From Molanna angustata (taxonomy: Eukaryota; Arthropoda; Insecta; Trichoptera; Molannidae): a DNA stretch of 64,000 nucleotides. The stretch spans positions 30,675,107 through 30,739,106 of the forward strand of contig OY754972.1 in assembly GCA_963576475.1 (NCBI GenBank), read 5' to 3'. Numbering within the stretch: the stretch's first letter is position 1; each line of letters opens with the position of its first letter. The position numbers were made by a program, and so were the translations under genes. The notes beneath the pieces are model-generated. The model did no database searches and was not told where the DNA came from. It worked only from the letters and a program-made list of their open reading frames with translations. Below are positions 35,895-47,084 of this stretch, in pieces.

Positions 35895-36284
35895 TTAATT
35901 GTATATAAATCCACACCTCAATAGCCATTCCTTGACAAGTATTTTAACATTGTTTTTGCTTTTACATTTCTTAATAGATGCCGGCATCATATTAAGCAAT
36001 TTAGGTACATCATATTCTAACGTTCTCTTACCGTATTTATTATTATATTTTGGAACTACATATCCGTCGTTAAATTTAAATCTAGTGTAATGCGTGTGTT
36101 GCGGTCTGTCTTTATATTCGTCCTTTAAAAACTGGTCAAGGTTTGTTCTTGCCCAAAACAAGCCTTTGGCGGATAAAACATTCAATTTTTTAAAATAAAG
36201 TGAGATATTATTACGCGCCGCGGTACAAACATTTTTTTTAACAAGTAATCTCAAAATTGAAATCTTATTTAAAAAAAAATACAC
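35895..36284 (-). pseudogene. LINE ORF2 C-terminus ending at the piggyBac site
   Basis: About 129 codons are open: VLSAKGLFWARTNLDQFLKD, then RFKFNDGYVVPKYNNKYGKR, YDVPKLLNMMPASIKK and a terminal WLLRCGFIYN. The VPxxNxxYGxR block followed by PxLxNxLPxxI is typical of CR1/Jockey-group C-termini and resembles the fragment at 16447-16988. The stop codon uses bases of the TTAA duplicated by piggyBac, so the insertion left the protein end unchanged. 5'-truncated: no RT core. Confidence 0.8.
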
Positions 36285-36639
36285 TAAGGAAATTTTAAAC
36301 TACGCATACCAAATAATAAATATAATAAACTTATGGATTTTGTCAGATTATAAACTCATGAAGGTAGAGACGTTATTCAAATTTAATTTCTCTGGTGACT
36401 TATTTTAGCTTATATATTAGGTATGTTTTTAAAAGGAAGGTAATGGTGATTTTAAGTAAAGAAACATGACTCGATTATTTAAACAACAATCAATACCAAC
36501 TCCTCTTTGTTGTCAGAAGTCTTTTGATTCGTTCCGCTTCAGTACCTGAAAAGGAACTTTTCTTCATTTTATGTAAATATGCTGTGTTCATCCATAAAGT
36601 ACTTTATCATAAAGTAAACTAGATACAACTACCAATATC

Positions 36640-36810
36640 TTGACAAATTTTATATAATAATAGAGACGAATTTGGAATATATATTTGTAGAAGTAGCGGG
36701 AAATTAGACACCTACAGGACTTGATTTTCTAGTTCCCTTATAAATATATATTCCAACTTCGTCTCTATTGACATAATGACATATATTAAGTTTGTCAAAA
36801 TATACATATA
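36640..36810. mobile_element. Family E fold-back MITE copy
   Basis: Arms with AATAGAGACGAATTTGGAAT and ATTCCAACTTCGTCTCTATT, with GACAAATTTTATA/AAGTTTGTC outer parts and a shortened loop containing ACACCTACAGGACTTGATTT. Confidence 0.8.
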
Positions 36811-36919
36811 CAATTGATTCTTTGTATAAATTTAATGCGATCATAAAATATGAAAGTATTAATGAATTTTTTTATATAAATGAATAGTAAAATAAATTAA
36901 TATAACTTTTTTATCAGTT

Positions 36920-37125
36920 TGGTACATACATACCATCACGCCATGTCTCTCCAAGCAGAGAGAACCGATCGCCATATTTTTCTGTCTTAACACACATTCA
37001 TCACCTAGCAACATTCATGCATCGTCTCAAACATATTCGTCTGTTGTTCACGCTTATTACATTTCCGTCTTTCAGAATATCTTTTACGCGGTCGTGCCAT
37101 CCTTTTCTTGGGCTTCCCCGACCTT
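36920..37125 (-). pseudogene. LINE 3'-end fragment
   Basis: Antisense of the LINE end seen at 34525: CATACCATCACGCCATGTCT, GCAGAGAGAACCGATCGCCA, ATTCATGCATCGTCTCAAAC and GGTCGTGCCATCCTTTTC. More diverged than that copy. Confidence 0.8.
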
Positions 37126-37594
37126 TTCATTAAAAAATTTGATACGTAGAAACACATTTTTAATTATTATTTCGAGCTCTTGAATTCATTCTCAGGTATA
37201 TCACCTGGTGGGATTTCGGGGTAGCACGAGCAATGCTGCCAAGTGTTATCCTTAATGAGTGTATAAAATTTGGTGTTTTGTGTGTTGGTGCCATTTATGT
37301 GTTAGTAAGGTTTGTAATGTCGTCGATTTGGAGGAATTTCCTCACCAGTCTGCATATGTTTATTATTATTATAGTAAAAGCTTATATTATTATGCATTTG
37401 TAAGTATACGAATGAAACAGTTAACAAAATGTTTTAATTTATTTAAACGACGAAAAGCATATTGAATTATATATATTATAAACTGCACATGCCTTCTGTT
37501 ACTATGAGATTTATTTCTTTATAATTCTATAGTATGTAACTGAAGTTAAAGAATACATACGAATCTACAAAAACAATAAATCCAAATTATTGAA
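37126..37594. other. Non-coding stretch
   Basis: Nothing recognised as a gene or repeat. Confidence 0.4.
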
Positions 37595-38170
37595 GAGGAT
37601 AGTGTGAAGGTCAGACCTTTTTTCCTATCCCGAATATGTAACCAGCTTGATACTCTGTAAGGATAATTATTGAGAGTCGCTGTAGATATTATGTATTCTG
37701 CCATACAAATTGTGTAAAACAAGGTCTTCACTAAAGTCAATTTTTACAAAATATGTTGAAAAAAAATATTTTGATGTACTTCTAAGTATTTTGCATGTAT
37801 TTTTTATAGAAAAGTAAGTTGTCTTGTTGGGGTGTTTCGGCGTTATTCGAAATTTAACGTTAAACACACAAATTTATCATATTTTTTTCCTAATGAAGAA
37901 GTCTGAGAAACCCTGTAACTTTTTCATGAAAACAAAATTGAGATACTAAATTTAGGAGTTTAACGATGAACAAAATCAAGCTTTTGTGGTTTTTGAGATG
38001 TTTGGAAATATAAAATGATACTTAATATGTTGATTACCCTTGACTGGAACATAATATTCAAAATTCTGAATTTAAAATTATGTAGGCCTAAAATTTCCTA
38101 TATAGGTATTGTGAAATTTTGTGGAGCAAAAATTGCGGGCACACACGCACACACACAGATACACGATATT
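37595..38170 (-). mobile_element. MITE-1, diverged partial copy
   Basis: Antisense MITE-1 blocks in order: GAGGATAGTGTGAAGGTCAG, CCATACAAATTGTGTAAAAC, GTTGGGGTGTTTCGGC, GTTTTTGAGATGT..., TGTTGATTACCCTTGACTGG, and a CA run at 38137-38160 where plus copies have GT. Confidence 0.8.
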
Positions 38171-38231
38171 TAGTTTTAAATTTATTAAAGGATTTCCAAA
38201 GATTGATTATCTGCCATTTTTATCTTTTCAG

Positions 38232-38380
38232 GGTGCCTAGACAACATGTAATTTAGCTCAAGAAAAGATAACTCAATGTATGGAAGTGACAGTTGTCACG
38301 TGACTGGCAACTGTCACTTCCTTGATTTGAGTTATAATTTCTTGTTTATTTTCTTGAGCTAAATGACATGTTGTCTAAAG
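38232..38380. mobile_element. Palindromic MITE
   Basis: Outer arms AGACAACATGTAATTTAGCT and AGCTAAATGACATGTTGTCT enclose an inner hairpin GGAAGTGACAGTTG/CAACTGTCACTTCC. It is imperfectly palindromic over nearly its full length of about 150 bp. Confidence 0.8.
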
Positions 38381-38489
38381 GGGCTGGTTCGCTAAATATT
38401 ATGATATCAAAATAACAATTTTTTTAATATTCAAATAACTGATAATAGAGTTATAGAGAAACAGATATACATAACTGATACAGAGAAGG

Positions 38490-38645
38490 AGTGAGAGATT
38501 GAGAGTGTTAGAAGGCCTCAAAGAAGATGGTTTGATGATATAAGACGAGTGTCTGGAGGTGGATGGATGCCGTCCGCCCAAAATAGGGAGCTGTGGAGGT
38601 CTCAGGGGGAGGGCTATATCCATTACTGGACTAAGGAGGGCTAAA
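38490..38645 (+). pseudogene. LINE C-terminal fragment
   Basis: Reads RRPQRRWFDDIRRVSGGGW then SQGEGYIHYWTKEG and a stop, the closing motif also found at 12555-13133 and 27825-28010. Severely 5'-truncated. Confidence 0.85.
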
Positions 38646-38649
38646 GAAT

Positions 38650-39105
38650 ACGAAAAAGTAGTATATCATTTATAAAAATCAATTAAAATAATACCTACAG
38701 TAAGAAAGCTTATAAATTAGAAATCGTTAAACGTATGTACTTCTATAAAACGCATGTATCTATAATTAAATACAATTCAATAGAATTTTTCCTTCCAGAA
38801 AAACGTATGTATATATTTCACTTTGTCCATTGTTTGGAAATTTAATGGAAACTAGGACAAAATATAAATATGAGTGTGTATTATTTCATTCATCGAATAA
38901 AAAAAATCTTTATTATTAGATAAATTAAATTTTCTTTCACATATACATAAAAATGTCCTAACAGTTTTTTTAAGAAATTATCTACCTACATATTTAAAGT
39001 TCAAATATTTCACACAATTTTTAAAAGAGCTTTTTTACTTAAGTTTGTAATTTACAGTTAATTTATGCAAAAATTTGTATGTACTCGCGATTAAACACAG
39101 GATTA
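38650..39105. other. AT-rich non-coding stretch
   Basis: Nothing recognised. Confidence 0.4.
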
Positions 39106-39107
39106 TA

Positions 39108-39310
39108 TATTATATTGTCATCGGTTGATTTAGTGATCACTTTACGCAATTGCAAAATTCACCAATTCAAATGTCTTATGTTGAATTTTCCTTATGTGAG
39201 GTGTTATGTTGAAACTTTTATAGATCAAATCAAGGTGAAATCGAGCATGTGGGTGTATTAAGCGGCCATCCATCGGACAGAGCACAAACTAATATCTATT
39301 TATATTATTT
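39108..39310. repeat. Family E-related segment
   Basis: CATCGGTTGATTTAGTGATC and TTCACCAATTCAAATGTCTT match the family E block; the end (CCATCCATCGGACAGAGCAC) matches the hairpin half at 11945-11965. Confidence 0.65.
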
Positions 39311-39654
39311 GAAACACAGAGACCTGTCATGTCCCAAGCGATCTATTGGAAGCTTTGATTGTTAGACCACAGATGACAATGCAGATCTGACAAATTATGA
39401 CGTTCTTATATAAAAAAAATTGCCAAGTATAGTATTAATCTTAGTTTGTATATGTATTAATATACAGATTGTACAAAACCAGGAGTTTTTTTTATTTTTT
39501 AATTTAGCAATGTTTCTTTGAGGACATTGTACGCTGTCTTATCTTGAAATTTTATATTATAATATTCTTAAACAGAAAAAGGTTAGTTAAATAGAAAAAT
39601 AATAAAACCAATTTAATGGCCTATTCTATTATTTTTCATTCATACCATCACGGC

Positions 39655-39975
39655 GAATCAATTCCATAATACGGGGTAATCAGCTTTACAAATGAAGCAC
39701 TACATTTGCGTGTATCCCCACAAACCAGTCTTCTCTCACATAAAAAGGCAACATTCATAATGAGTGGTGAACGTTATTGCTGAACTATGTGAGATGTTAT
39801 TTTGCCTGTTATATTTTCGATTAACTGGCTCTTATGGACCACAGTGGATGGGAGTCGCACAGGAACGGGAGGAGTGGAGAAGGAGAGGGGAGGCCTATGT
39901 CCTGCAGTGGGCAAACACAGGCTGACGATGATGATGATGATGGCTCTTATGGGACGACACCCGAAAGAACCTAAT
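39655..39975 (+). repeat. Family C copy split by a LINE end
   Basis: Shares CCACAAACCAGTCTTCTCTC, ACATTCATAATGAGTGGTGA and GAACTATGTGAGATGTTATT with 48962-49180, and resumes as GGGACGACAC after the LINE insertion. Nature unknown; there is no coding frame. Confidence 0.75.
39838..39940 (+). mobile_element. 103-bp LINE 3' end with 12-bp target duplication
   Basis: GGAGTGGAGAAGGAGAGGGG, AGGCCTATGTCCTGCAGTGG and a GATGATGATGA tail mark a LINE protein end. TGGCTCTTATGG is repeated exactly at 39826-39837 and 39941-39952. The insertion cut a family C repeat. Confidence 0.9.
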
Positions 39976-40349
39976 GATATATAATGGAAAAGGATAGAAT
40001 CACTGTCGCACGTTATTACATAGGTATATATAAAAAAAACATAAACAATGGTGATTATATTTTATTATTATTGCTAATACAATAATAACAATTTTGTTCA
40101 CAAATTATTCGCCCTTGACTGCTTTCGAACCAATGACACCGTAGGATCTTCTGACCACGGCAGTAACTCAACCACAAACACACGCAAGTATAACTTGTAA
40201 GAAACTTGCAATTGATCTAAGTATCCATTATGTATGATGAATATCGTATTTTTATTGTTTAAAATCAAACTCCATCACTCTTTTATTTTTAATGAGACGT
40301 GAACCAGAGACGTTGTTAGGTTTGGTGCGTTTGGGCTCTGAACTGACAA
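39976..40349 (-). other. Non-coding stretch with a tRNA-like SINE head
   Basis: Near 40105-40185 the minus strand has GTGGTTGAGTTACTGCCGTG (A-box-like) and TCATTGGTTCGAAAGC (B-box-like) at tRNA spacing; stems are not convincing. The remainder shows nothing. Confidence 0.4.
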
Positions 40350-40715
40350 AATAATCCAACTGTCGATTGCCAGATCTATATTTTTTACAGTTTTTTCAAC
40401 TTTGAAGACAAAAAACACCAACTTAGAGGCTTCGCAGCATATATGTTCTATTCATGGATTTACTCAGAATTCGGAGTAGAACAATGTGTGTCTATGTGTA
40501 TCCCCCCCTCTTATAATATTTGATCCGCTCAATGCACAGAGCCAAAAATTTCAGAATATATAGAAAGATTTTTTTTTATTACATAAACCAAAAATTACAT
40601 TTTATATAAGCAACATAACAAATAAATTAGTTTGGTTTGGACCACCTCACTAGGCCAGGCCTGTTCCGAGGTGGTAGATATAGACATACAAAACTTTTAT
40701 AAAATCGACTTCATA
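40350..40715 (+). mobile_element. MITE-1 fragment with an insertion
   Basis: CAACTTAGAGGCTTCGCAGC, GGATTTACTCAGAATTCGGA and TTGATCCGCTCAATGCACAG match MITE-1. The copy continues with ACAAAACTTTTATA after about 115 bp of foreign DNA. Confidence 0.85.
40568..40683 (-). mobile_element. Short poly-A-tailed retroelement insertion
   Basis: On the minus strand the segment starts ACCACCTCGGAACAGGCCTG and ends in an A run (T run at 40567-40575). It is absent from other MITE-1 copies at this site. Family not recognised. Confidence 0.55.
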
Positions 40716-41165
40716 TTGATATAATGTATTAAGTTACATCACAAAAAAATAAGAACTGATACTTTTTAGACGAGAGTTCACATGATACGATGCATGAGTA
40801 TAGAATAAGCCATGAATGGTTATAAGTAGCCTTACTCTTGAAACTCGAATCCAATCCCGATTTCAAATTTTCATTTAGAACTTACCTATCTGTCGCCTGC
40901 GTACATTCAAATGAACGACTATCACTATTAAAACATACCTACCTACCGCATTCATTCTCCGTTACAAAGGTAGGTTCTTAGCGAATCGGATCGTATTGGG
41001 ATCGGATTTGCAGTGGAGAGTAAGGCCGCTGTTAGCTCGGTTCTTTCAGCTTTCCTCAGTAAGTGTATAGGTTTACCTACACATTCTACAAATTCTTCAT
41101 ATACTTTATAGGTATGTGCTGATAATTATACCTTTTTATTAATTTTATTTATTTATTTTAATACT
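40716..41165. other. Non-coding stretch
   Basis: No gene or repeat recognised. Confidence 0.4.
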
Positions 41166-41270
41166 AAATAACACTATGTCTAAGTGGCGAGTTCTGTGCC
41201 TAATGGCAATTTCTTCCAACTAACCAGTGTTTTCAGCCCATAAAAGGCAAGACTCGTGTGAAAAATAAAT
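41166..41270 (-). repeat. SINE A 3' fragment
   Basis: AAGTGGCGAGTTCTGTGCC, TGGCAATTTCTTCCAACTAA and CCAGTGTTTTCAGCCC match SINE A in minus orientation; the tRNA-like head is missing. Confidence 0.7.
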
Positions 41271-41643
41271 AGGTATTCTGTTTTCAGTTTATAAAAGGGC
41301 ATTTTGTGGATGCGGCCGCTCCTGTTGAAAATGGTTTGTACATGTGGGAAGCGTGACTTGAAAAAGAGTGACTAGGCAATTTTAAATGATTCCACAGGAT
41401 AAAACGGGAATTAGAGGGAACGAGGATTAGTAAGGATTCGTTAGAAGATTATAAAAGAAAAGATTGGGAATTAATTTCATGGATACTTTGAATATACCTA
41501 ATGGATTATTAATATAAAAATGCAGCTAATTGACGCCACATCGTCAGTGGCTCAGAATTACATAGGTATGTCCAGGCTGAACCATTTGTGATTTATAGCT
41601 ATGATCATTATGAAAAATAATTTTGTTTTTATTTACAAACAGA

Positions 41644-41835
41644 CTATCTTGCAAGGTCCTGGTGAAGGGAGACAGGGAATACATATAAACGAACGTCATA
41701 CATTCCTTTCCTGGCAGACTTCCAATTAAAGTCTAGCGTCCACATAGGCGTAGCGTGCGGATCGTAATTTTGTCTCCTAACAACGGCGTCGGCATTGATC
41801 CAATACACGCACTTCGTACGATGCCGTGGGCGCAC
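41644..41835 (-). other. Unrecognised GC-richer open segment
   Basis: A minus-strand frame of about 63 codons (with CVYWINADAVVRRQNY and FNWKSARKGMYDVRL) has non-repetitive, protein-like composition. It lies 50 bp from a LINE end on the same strand and is probably retroelement coding DNA. I do not recognise it. Confidence 0.3.
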
Positions 41836-41883
41836 TTGTATGAATTCCTATACAAAGAATAGTCAAAACCTATCGTACGCTAT

Positions 41884-42125
41884 GCTTCTTCTTCTTCTTC
41901 TTTGTGTCAGCAGCAATCAAACAGTTCTCGACCAATACTTGGCAACGACGGCTGCTGCGCCGCTAGAGCGCAGTAGGTTCTCGAGTGAGCAGGTAGCAGG
42001 GCAGGCAAGGCAATCTCGTAGGTGACCAGTTGTCTGCAGCAGGCCGTATTCACACGAGAGGGAGTCGTCGTCTGATATGATTCTCCATCTACTTAGGTTA
42101 TCTTTCAATCTGCTGACGCCCATTC
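41884..42125 (-). pseudogene. LINE C-terminal zinc-knuckle fragment
   Basis: Minus frame: SRLKDNLSRWRII, then CEYGLLQTTGHLRDC and CPATCSLENLL, ending VVAKYWSRTV and a stop. The Cys/His spacing (C...H....C..C...C) followed by EDLL...A..YW is a known ending of several insect non-LTR proteins. A GAA repeat (TTC on the + strand, 41886-41900) forms the 3' tail. The second cysteine expected near the first is a tyrosine-glycine here, so the knuckle is degraded. Confidence 0.75.
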
Positions 42126-42254
42126 TTGATCTATTTAGTGATTTGCTTGTGTGGACGCTAGCTTTTTATTGTAAGTCTACCAGGATGTTTTATTATCCTC
42201 AACAGAATCGTATAAATTATCAAATAAAATTTTAAATAGCATTTCTCCACAGAT

Positions 42255-42580
42255 TACATTTTACGATTGAACATTTTCACTGAGGTGTCTCGGTATTTCC
42301 AGTCTAAAGAGTTTCTCTGAGGTGTCTCGGTATTACCAGTCTAAAGAGTTTCTCTGAGGTGTCTCGGTATTACCAGTCTAAAGAGCTTCTCTGAGGTGTC
42401 TCGGTATTACCAGTCTAAAGAATTTCTCTGAGGTGTCTCGGTATTACCAGTCTAAAGAGTTTCTCTGAGGTGTCTCGGTATTACCAGTCTAAAGAGTTTC
42501 TCTGAGGTGTCTCGGTATTACCAGTCTAAAGAGTTTCTCTAAGAAACTTCGGAGACACCAAGGCGAAAACGTTCGGTCGT
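42255..42580. repeat. 37-bp tandem repeat, seven units, within an inverted repeat
   Basis: Units start at 42280, 42317, 42354, 42391, 42428, 42465 and 42502 (CTGAGGTGTCTCGGTATTAC then CAGTCTAAAGAGTTTCT) with very few differences. The flanks ACGATTGAACATTTTCACTG and AGGCGAAAACGTTCGGTCGT are imperfect inverted copies, and GGAGACACC follows the array as the inverse of GGTGTCTC. The array probably sits inside a small fold-back element. Confidence 0.92.
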
Positions 42581-43094
42581 ATCTGTTAAGAAAATATACT
42601 TCATAAAAAATATTCGATATTTTAAAATGGAACCAAAAAATAAGAATTAATAAAATTGTATATTATTTTTTTTCCTTTATATACATAGGTACTGGTTCAT
42701 TGTTTTATATTATTTGCAGACAAAGAATGTACCGATGTGTGTATTGTGCATAGTACAAGTAGGTAAATACATTAATGTTCCTGTTATAATTCACTGTTTG
42801 ACGTGGGTTCCTTGCTTTTATGTAAATAAATTCAAACATCGACATTTTTCATGCGTTGAAATCACCCATGCAAAATATGTGCGAAATTCCTAGACAATCT
42901 TATAATGTATGTTATAGGAATACAGACACTTCTTATATCAGTGAATAAAATTATAAATTGATTATAGATAAAAAAGTTTCGTCGTTATTCTCATATATAT
43001 TGCGATAATATTTTCACATTATTTTAAAGCGATATGAAAACACTTCATAAGTTTTAAATTTGAATTGATAATGAAATGGTGAATCAATAAAATC
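42581..43094. other. AT-rich non-coding stretch
   Basis: Nothing recognised. Confidence 0.4.
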
Positions 43095-43250
43095 CATAAT
43101 TGGCGAACGTTACGACAGGTCGTAAGCTTTCTAGGTGCCTGGTTTCTGGCTTCTACTATAATATATGTTCCAGCTTCGTCTTAATTGTAATATAAAGTTT
43201 GTGTTCCAGCTTAATATAAAGTTTGTCAAATTAATAAATTTTGTCAGTGA
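43095..43250. repeat. Family E fragment
   Basis: CCATAATTGGCGAACGTTAC, GACAGGTCGTAAGC, CTAGGTGCC and TTCCAGCTTCGTCTTAATTG; GTTCCAGCTTAATATAAAGTTTG occurs twice, a small internal duplication. Confidence 0.7.
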
Positions 43251-44827
43251 ATAGAATTTCATACGTTTGTATTCACATTTTTTGACATGTCAACCCAATT
43301 CAAATTTTTCTTTTTGAAAGCCATTTCATCTTTTTCAATCATACAATATTTAGAATAATAAAAATTAATACAGAATATTGAGTTAAATAAATTCATTGGT
43401 GGAATTTCGTAATTTTGATTTGGTTTCATAACATATGTAGGTAAGCATATAAAATAAGTAGTATGTAAAGATTTAAGATTCGAAACTGATTCTATAATCG
43501 AGTAGTAAATCGAGATATTATCTATAATTACTATGTGTAATGTGGGTGTTTGGAAAAAATATTGCTGTATGAAGTACCAACACTACTTAAATAGGTACAT
43601 ATTTTATTTACGGTTGAGTTTTTAGTGAATAAATATTCAATTCTTATTATTGTCTTGGTTGGAGGAAGAAAACAAGTTCAAGATATTTAGGGGAATACAT
43701 TAACAATGTAATGTTTAAATATTATGCTGGCATCTCAGCATACAAAAAAATCTTTTCCTGAATGTAAAGAAATTTATTCAGACATAAACAAGATTAATGT
43801 GAGAATAACAAGTGTAAACAATCGATAAGATATATCTTGTTTAAAGCCACAATGTGCCTCTAAGATTAACGGACCTCTTGTGTTTGTTGAATGTCTTTAT
43901 TTTGTCTTTATTAACACGATTTTCTTTGACCAAATAAGATATGAATGTGGCACAAATCTTTAGTTCCGGACAATAGTTATCAGGGTCTATGTACATATAT
44001 CCGTTGTGTAGTGTAGACTTAACTTGGGGGAACTACACATTCATAGCAAATTAATTCATTTTCTTTTCAGAGTGTATGAGGGAATTAATTTATGACAGTA
44101 AAATTATATTGCATAATACAATGTGGTGGCTGTAATGCCAGTTATAAGTTTTTATTATTTATTATAATAAGTGAATTCAAAAGACTTATTTGAAACATCA
44201 GTGTTGTTATAAATATACCTATAGGTACATAAGATTGTGACAATAGAAAAAATAAGAATTTTGTATGGTGACTCTGAGTCATTTTATTGATCATTACTTA
44301 TTTGAATGTGATTTAAACCTCCTCATTGTATTCAAATTTCATTTCACACCCTGTCTTTATTTTCACATTCATTACTTCACATCCTTTTTTCCTTGAGTTT
44401 TTCTTATTTTATTCTCATAAAACCGCTTGTTACTTGTTTATTCAGATTAACATGATGTTCCTTGACTATTTACAAGAAGTACTAATTACAGAGAGTATTT
44501 ATGAATTTTTACACAAGGAGTTAATTTACTCGTATCTATATGTAAAAACAAGGCTGAACTGAATCAGCTGTTTAGATCTAAATCATATGACAATACGTCA
44601 ATCCAATGTACTTGAAAGAAGAAACAATCCTTCTTGTATAGTTAGTTACAAACGCACAGTGCGCAGTCAGTTTTATACGAATTTCACTAATAGATCGTTG
44701 TATTTTATAAATAGATACAATATTTAGGTGTTTTGAAATTCTTCCAATGACGTCTTTAAACGTCCATCTGTTGAAACCCTACATTATTTAAGAGCAGTTT
44801 GTTGGCATTAAGTTTTCCGCACAAATA
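43251..44827. other. AT-rich non-coding stretch
   Basis: I see no gene or repeat in this stretch. Confidence 0.4.
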
Positions 44828-45166
44828 GGGTTCCCAACCTTATCGGAAAGCCCGGGAGACTCCGGGAATAATGTTTCACCTTCCGAGCTCCCAGCCCCCA
44901 ACAATTTCTCTGGTATTTTATTGATTTATTTTATTGATTCATAGAACCAACAGTTAATAGTAGTATTGACAAAGGTATATTAAATTAAAAATTATGTTTT
45001 AATCCTTTTTGAGCCTCATTTTAGTATTTACAATTAGTTAGGTAAAGTATTAAGGAATGGCTGGTGGGAATAAAAAAGGCCAAAATAAAATGAGAAGCAA
45101 AAAAAAATAAGTTCATTACTAAACCATTTGTATCCGATATTTGTATTTGTATTTTCTAAAACTAGT

Positions 45167-46312
45167 TTCATGTACTACATGAGATCCAACTGTCGATGGC
45201 GATATTATGCATAGTTGAAGAATACGCACTTAAATCTGAACCAATAAATTCAAATTATTTAATATTATAAAATACTTTATTTTCCAACTGTCGATTTGTT
45301 CAGGAGAACTTTGTTCTCTTAACATATCGACAATGTATCAAGCCAGAATACGCGAGAATTGTATGGAGAGGTCTACTTTTTTCACGGCTTTTCCAACTTT
45401 GAAGTCAAAAAACACCAACTTAGAGGCTTCGCAGCATATATGTTCCATACACGGATTTACTCAGAATTCGGAGTAGAACATTTCGTGTGTCTGTGTGTCT
45501 GTGTGTGTGTCTGTGTGTCTGTGTGTGTGTGTGTCTGTGTGTCCGTCCCCCCCTTATAACTTTTGATCCGCTCAATTTACAGAGCCCAAAATTTTAGAAT
45601 ATATAAACAGTTATAGGCCTACAAAACTTTTATACTCGGAATTTCGAATTTTTGTTTCAGTCAGGGGTTATCAACTTTTGAATTTTTATTTTATTTTTCC
45701 CTATATCTCAGAAACCATAAAAGCTAAAACGCTGAAAATTGGTATAAACATAGACAAATACAAAATCTCAAACTAGTTTTTTCAAAAAAAATCCAGGGTT
45801 TCTCAAACATTTTTTATTAAGAAAAATATTTTTTTTATGATAAAATTATGAGTTTAACTGCCTATATTTCCAAAACTTATACAATTATCGAAAAAAGCCG
45901 AAACACCCCAACTAGATAATTTAATTTTCTATAAAAAATATTAACATTGTAGTAGAAGATCTCAATTTTTTTTTAACAATTTTTTTAAAAATTGAATTTA
46001 GTGACGACATCGCTTCATACATTTTGTATGGTAGTCGCCTATACACAATATGTAAGAATACTTAATAGTTTGATACTTCATCTCCAAACATACATACCAT
46101 CATGCTATTTTCATATTCTGGGTAGGAAAAAAGGAACTTCCTCCATACTATCCTATCTTGACATACATACCTACATATGTTGTATAGAAAACAAAATATC
46201 TGAAAATATTCAATAATTTGTATTTATGGGTTTATAGTTTGGTACATATTCTTCAACTATACATACTATCGCTATCGACAGTTGGATCTCATGTGTTACA
46301 TGCAACTAGTAT
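45167..46312 (+). mobile_element. MITE-1, copy with both terminal inverted repeats
   Basis: Starts ACTAGTTTCATGTACTACAT with ATCCAACTGTCGATGGCG and ends CGACAGTTGGATCTCATGTG with ACATGCAACTAGT; these termini pair over about 60 bp and more loosely for longer. The interior holds a GT tract (45483-45544), an AGTCAGGGGTTATCAACTTT block and a GAAACACCCCAACTAGATAA block. About 1.15 kb, with no transposase frame: a non-autonomous DNA transposon. The superfamily is undetermined because the target duplication is ambiguous. Confidence 0.92.
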
Positions 46313-46319
46313 ATAAAGA

Positions 46320-46830
46320 AACATATCTGTCAAGATACGATAGTGTGGAGGTCAGTCCTTTTTTCATGCCCCAAATATGTAAACAACTAAATGCTATGTA
46401 TGTGATTATGTATGAAGATTAAGTATCAAACTATTGAGTCCCCGTATAATATATTGTGTAGTGTACCTATACTGCCTTACAAATTGTATAAAACGATGTC
46501 GTCACCAAATTCGATTTTCACAAAAATTGTCAAGTTTGAGTTGTACTGCTATAATACATATATTTTTTATTGAAAATAAAATGATCAAATTAGGGTGTTT
46601 CATTTTATTTCGATATTTTATAAAAAAATGGAAATATAGCCAGTTGAACACAAATAATGTTTTCCTAAATGAAAAAGATGTTTGAGAATACCTGGTACAA
46701 AATACGTTTGAGATATTGTATTTGTCTATATTTATACAAATTTTCAGAGTTATATGTAAGTAGCTTATATGATTTTTGAGATATGTGAAAATATAAAATA
46801 AAAATTAAAATGTTGACAACCCCTGACCGG
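46320..46830 (-). mobile_element. MITE-1, partial copy facing the previous one
   Basis: Antisense blocks CTGTCAAGATACGATAGTGT, TACAAATTGTATAAAACGAT, TTAGGGTGTTTCATTTTATT and GTTGACAACCCCTGACCGG. It is only about 8 bp from the right end of the complete copy, and its own terminal repeat is missing. Confidence 0.88.
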
Positions 46831-47084
46831 TCCGACAGTTTTATTTATTTTTTAATGAAAATTAATTTTTCTAACGAAAATAAATAATTCCCGCATGTTT
46901 ACGCGCTAATACGTTAGTTACCTGTACTCGCACCACGTGAAAACAGTTAAACATCGTTAGTAAAAGCTTAGTTATAACGACAATACTTCGATTTCATGTA
47001 AAACCTTTAAAAACTTGAACCCCCTTTCCAATTTGTTGATATCCTCCCGAGTTGATTATTTCGAGAGTTGTCAGCCCTACACTC

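Larger units (their letters stand above)
33765..36290 (-). mobile_element. LINE split by a piggyBac element
   Basis: On the minus strand, coding sequence (36284-35895) stops at TAA in the TTAA at 35895-35898. Beyond the piggyBac element (34053-35894) the LINE 3' region seems to resume from the other TTAA (34049-34052). It runs through CGCCGACAAGTCTAGAAATT and TAGACTTGGCGTGAC (a small stem-loop) to a poly-A end near 33770. That the two sides belong to one LINE is inferred from orientation, order and the tail. Confidence 0.75.
44828..47084. mobile_element. Possible hAT-like element hosting two MITE-1 copies
   Basis: Left end TAGGGTTCCCAACC with GCCCGGGAG nearby, and right end GAGTTGTCAGCCCTA with TCCTCCCGAG nearby, are imperfect inverted counterparts in the style of hAT termini. 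I see no matching 8-bp flanks. The interior is mostly MITE-1 sequence. Confidence 0.3.

Noticed and set aside
44326..44562. 78-codon plus-strand frame with hydrophobic runs
   Set aside because: Phenylalanine and isoleucine runs are expected from T-rich DNA; no membrane-protein family is recognised.
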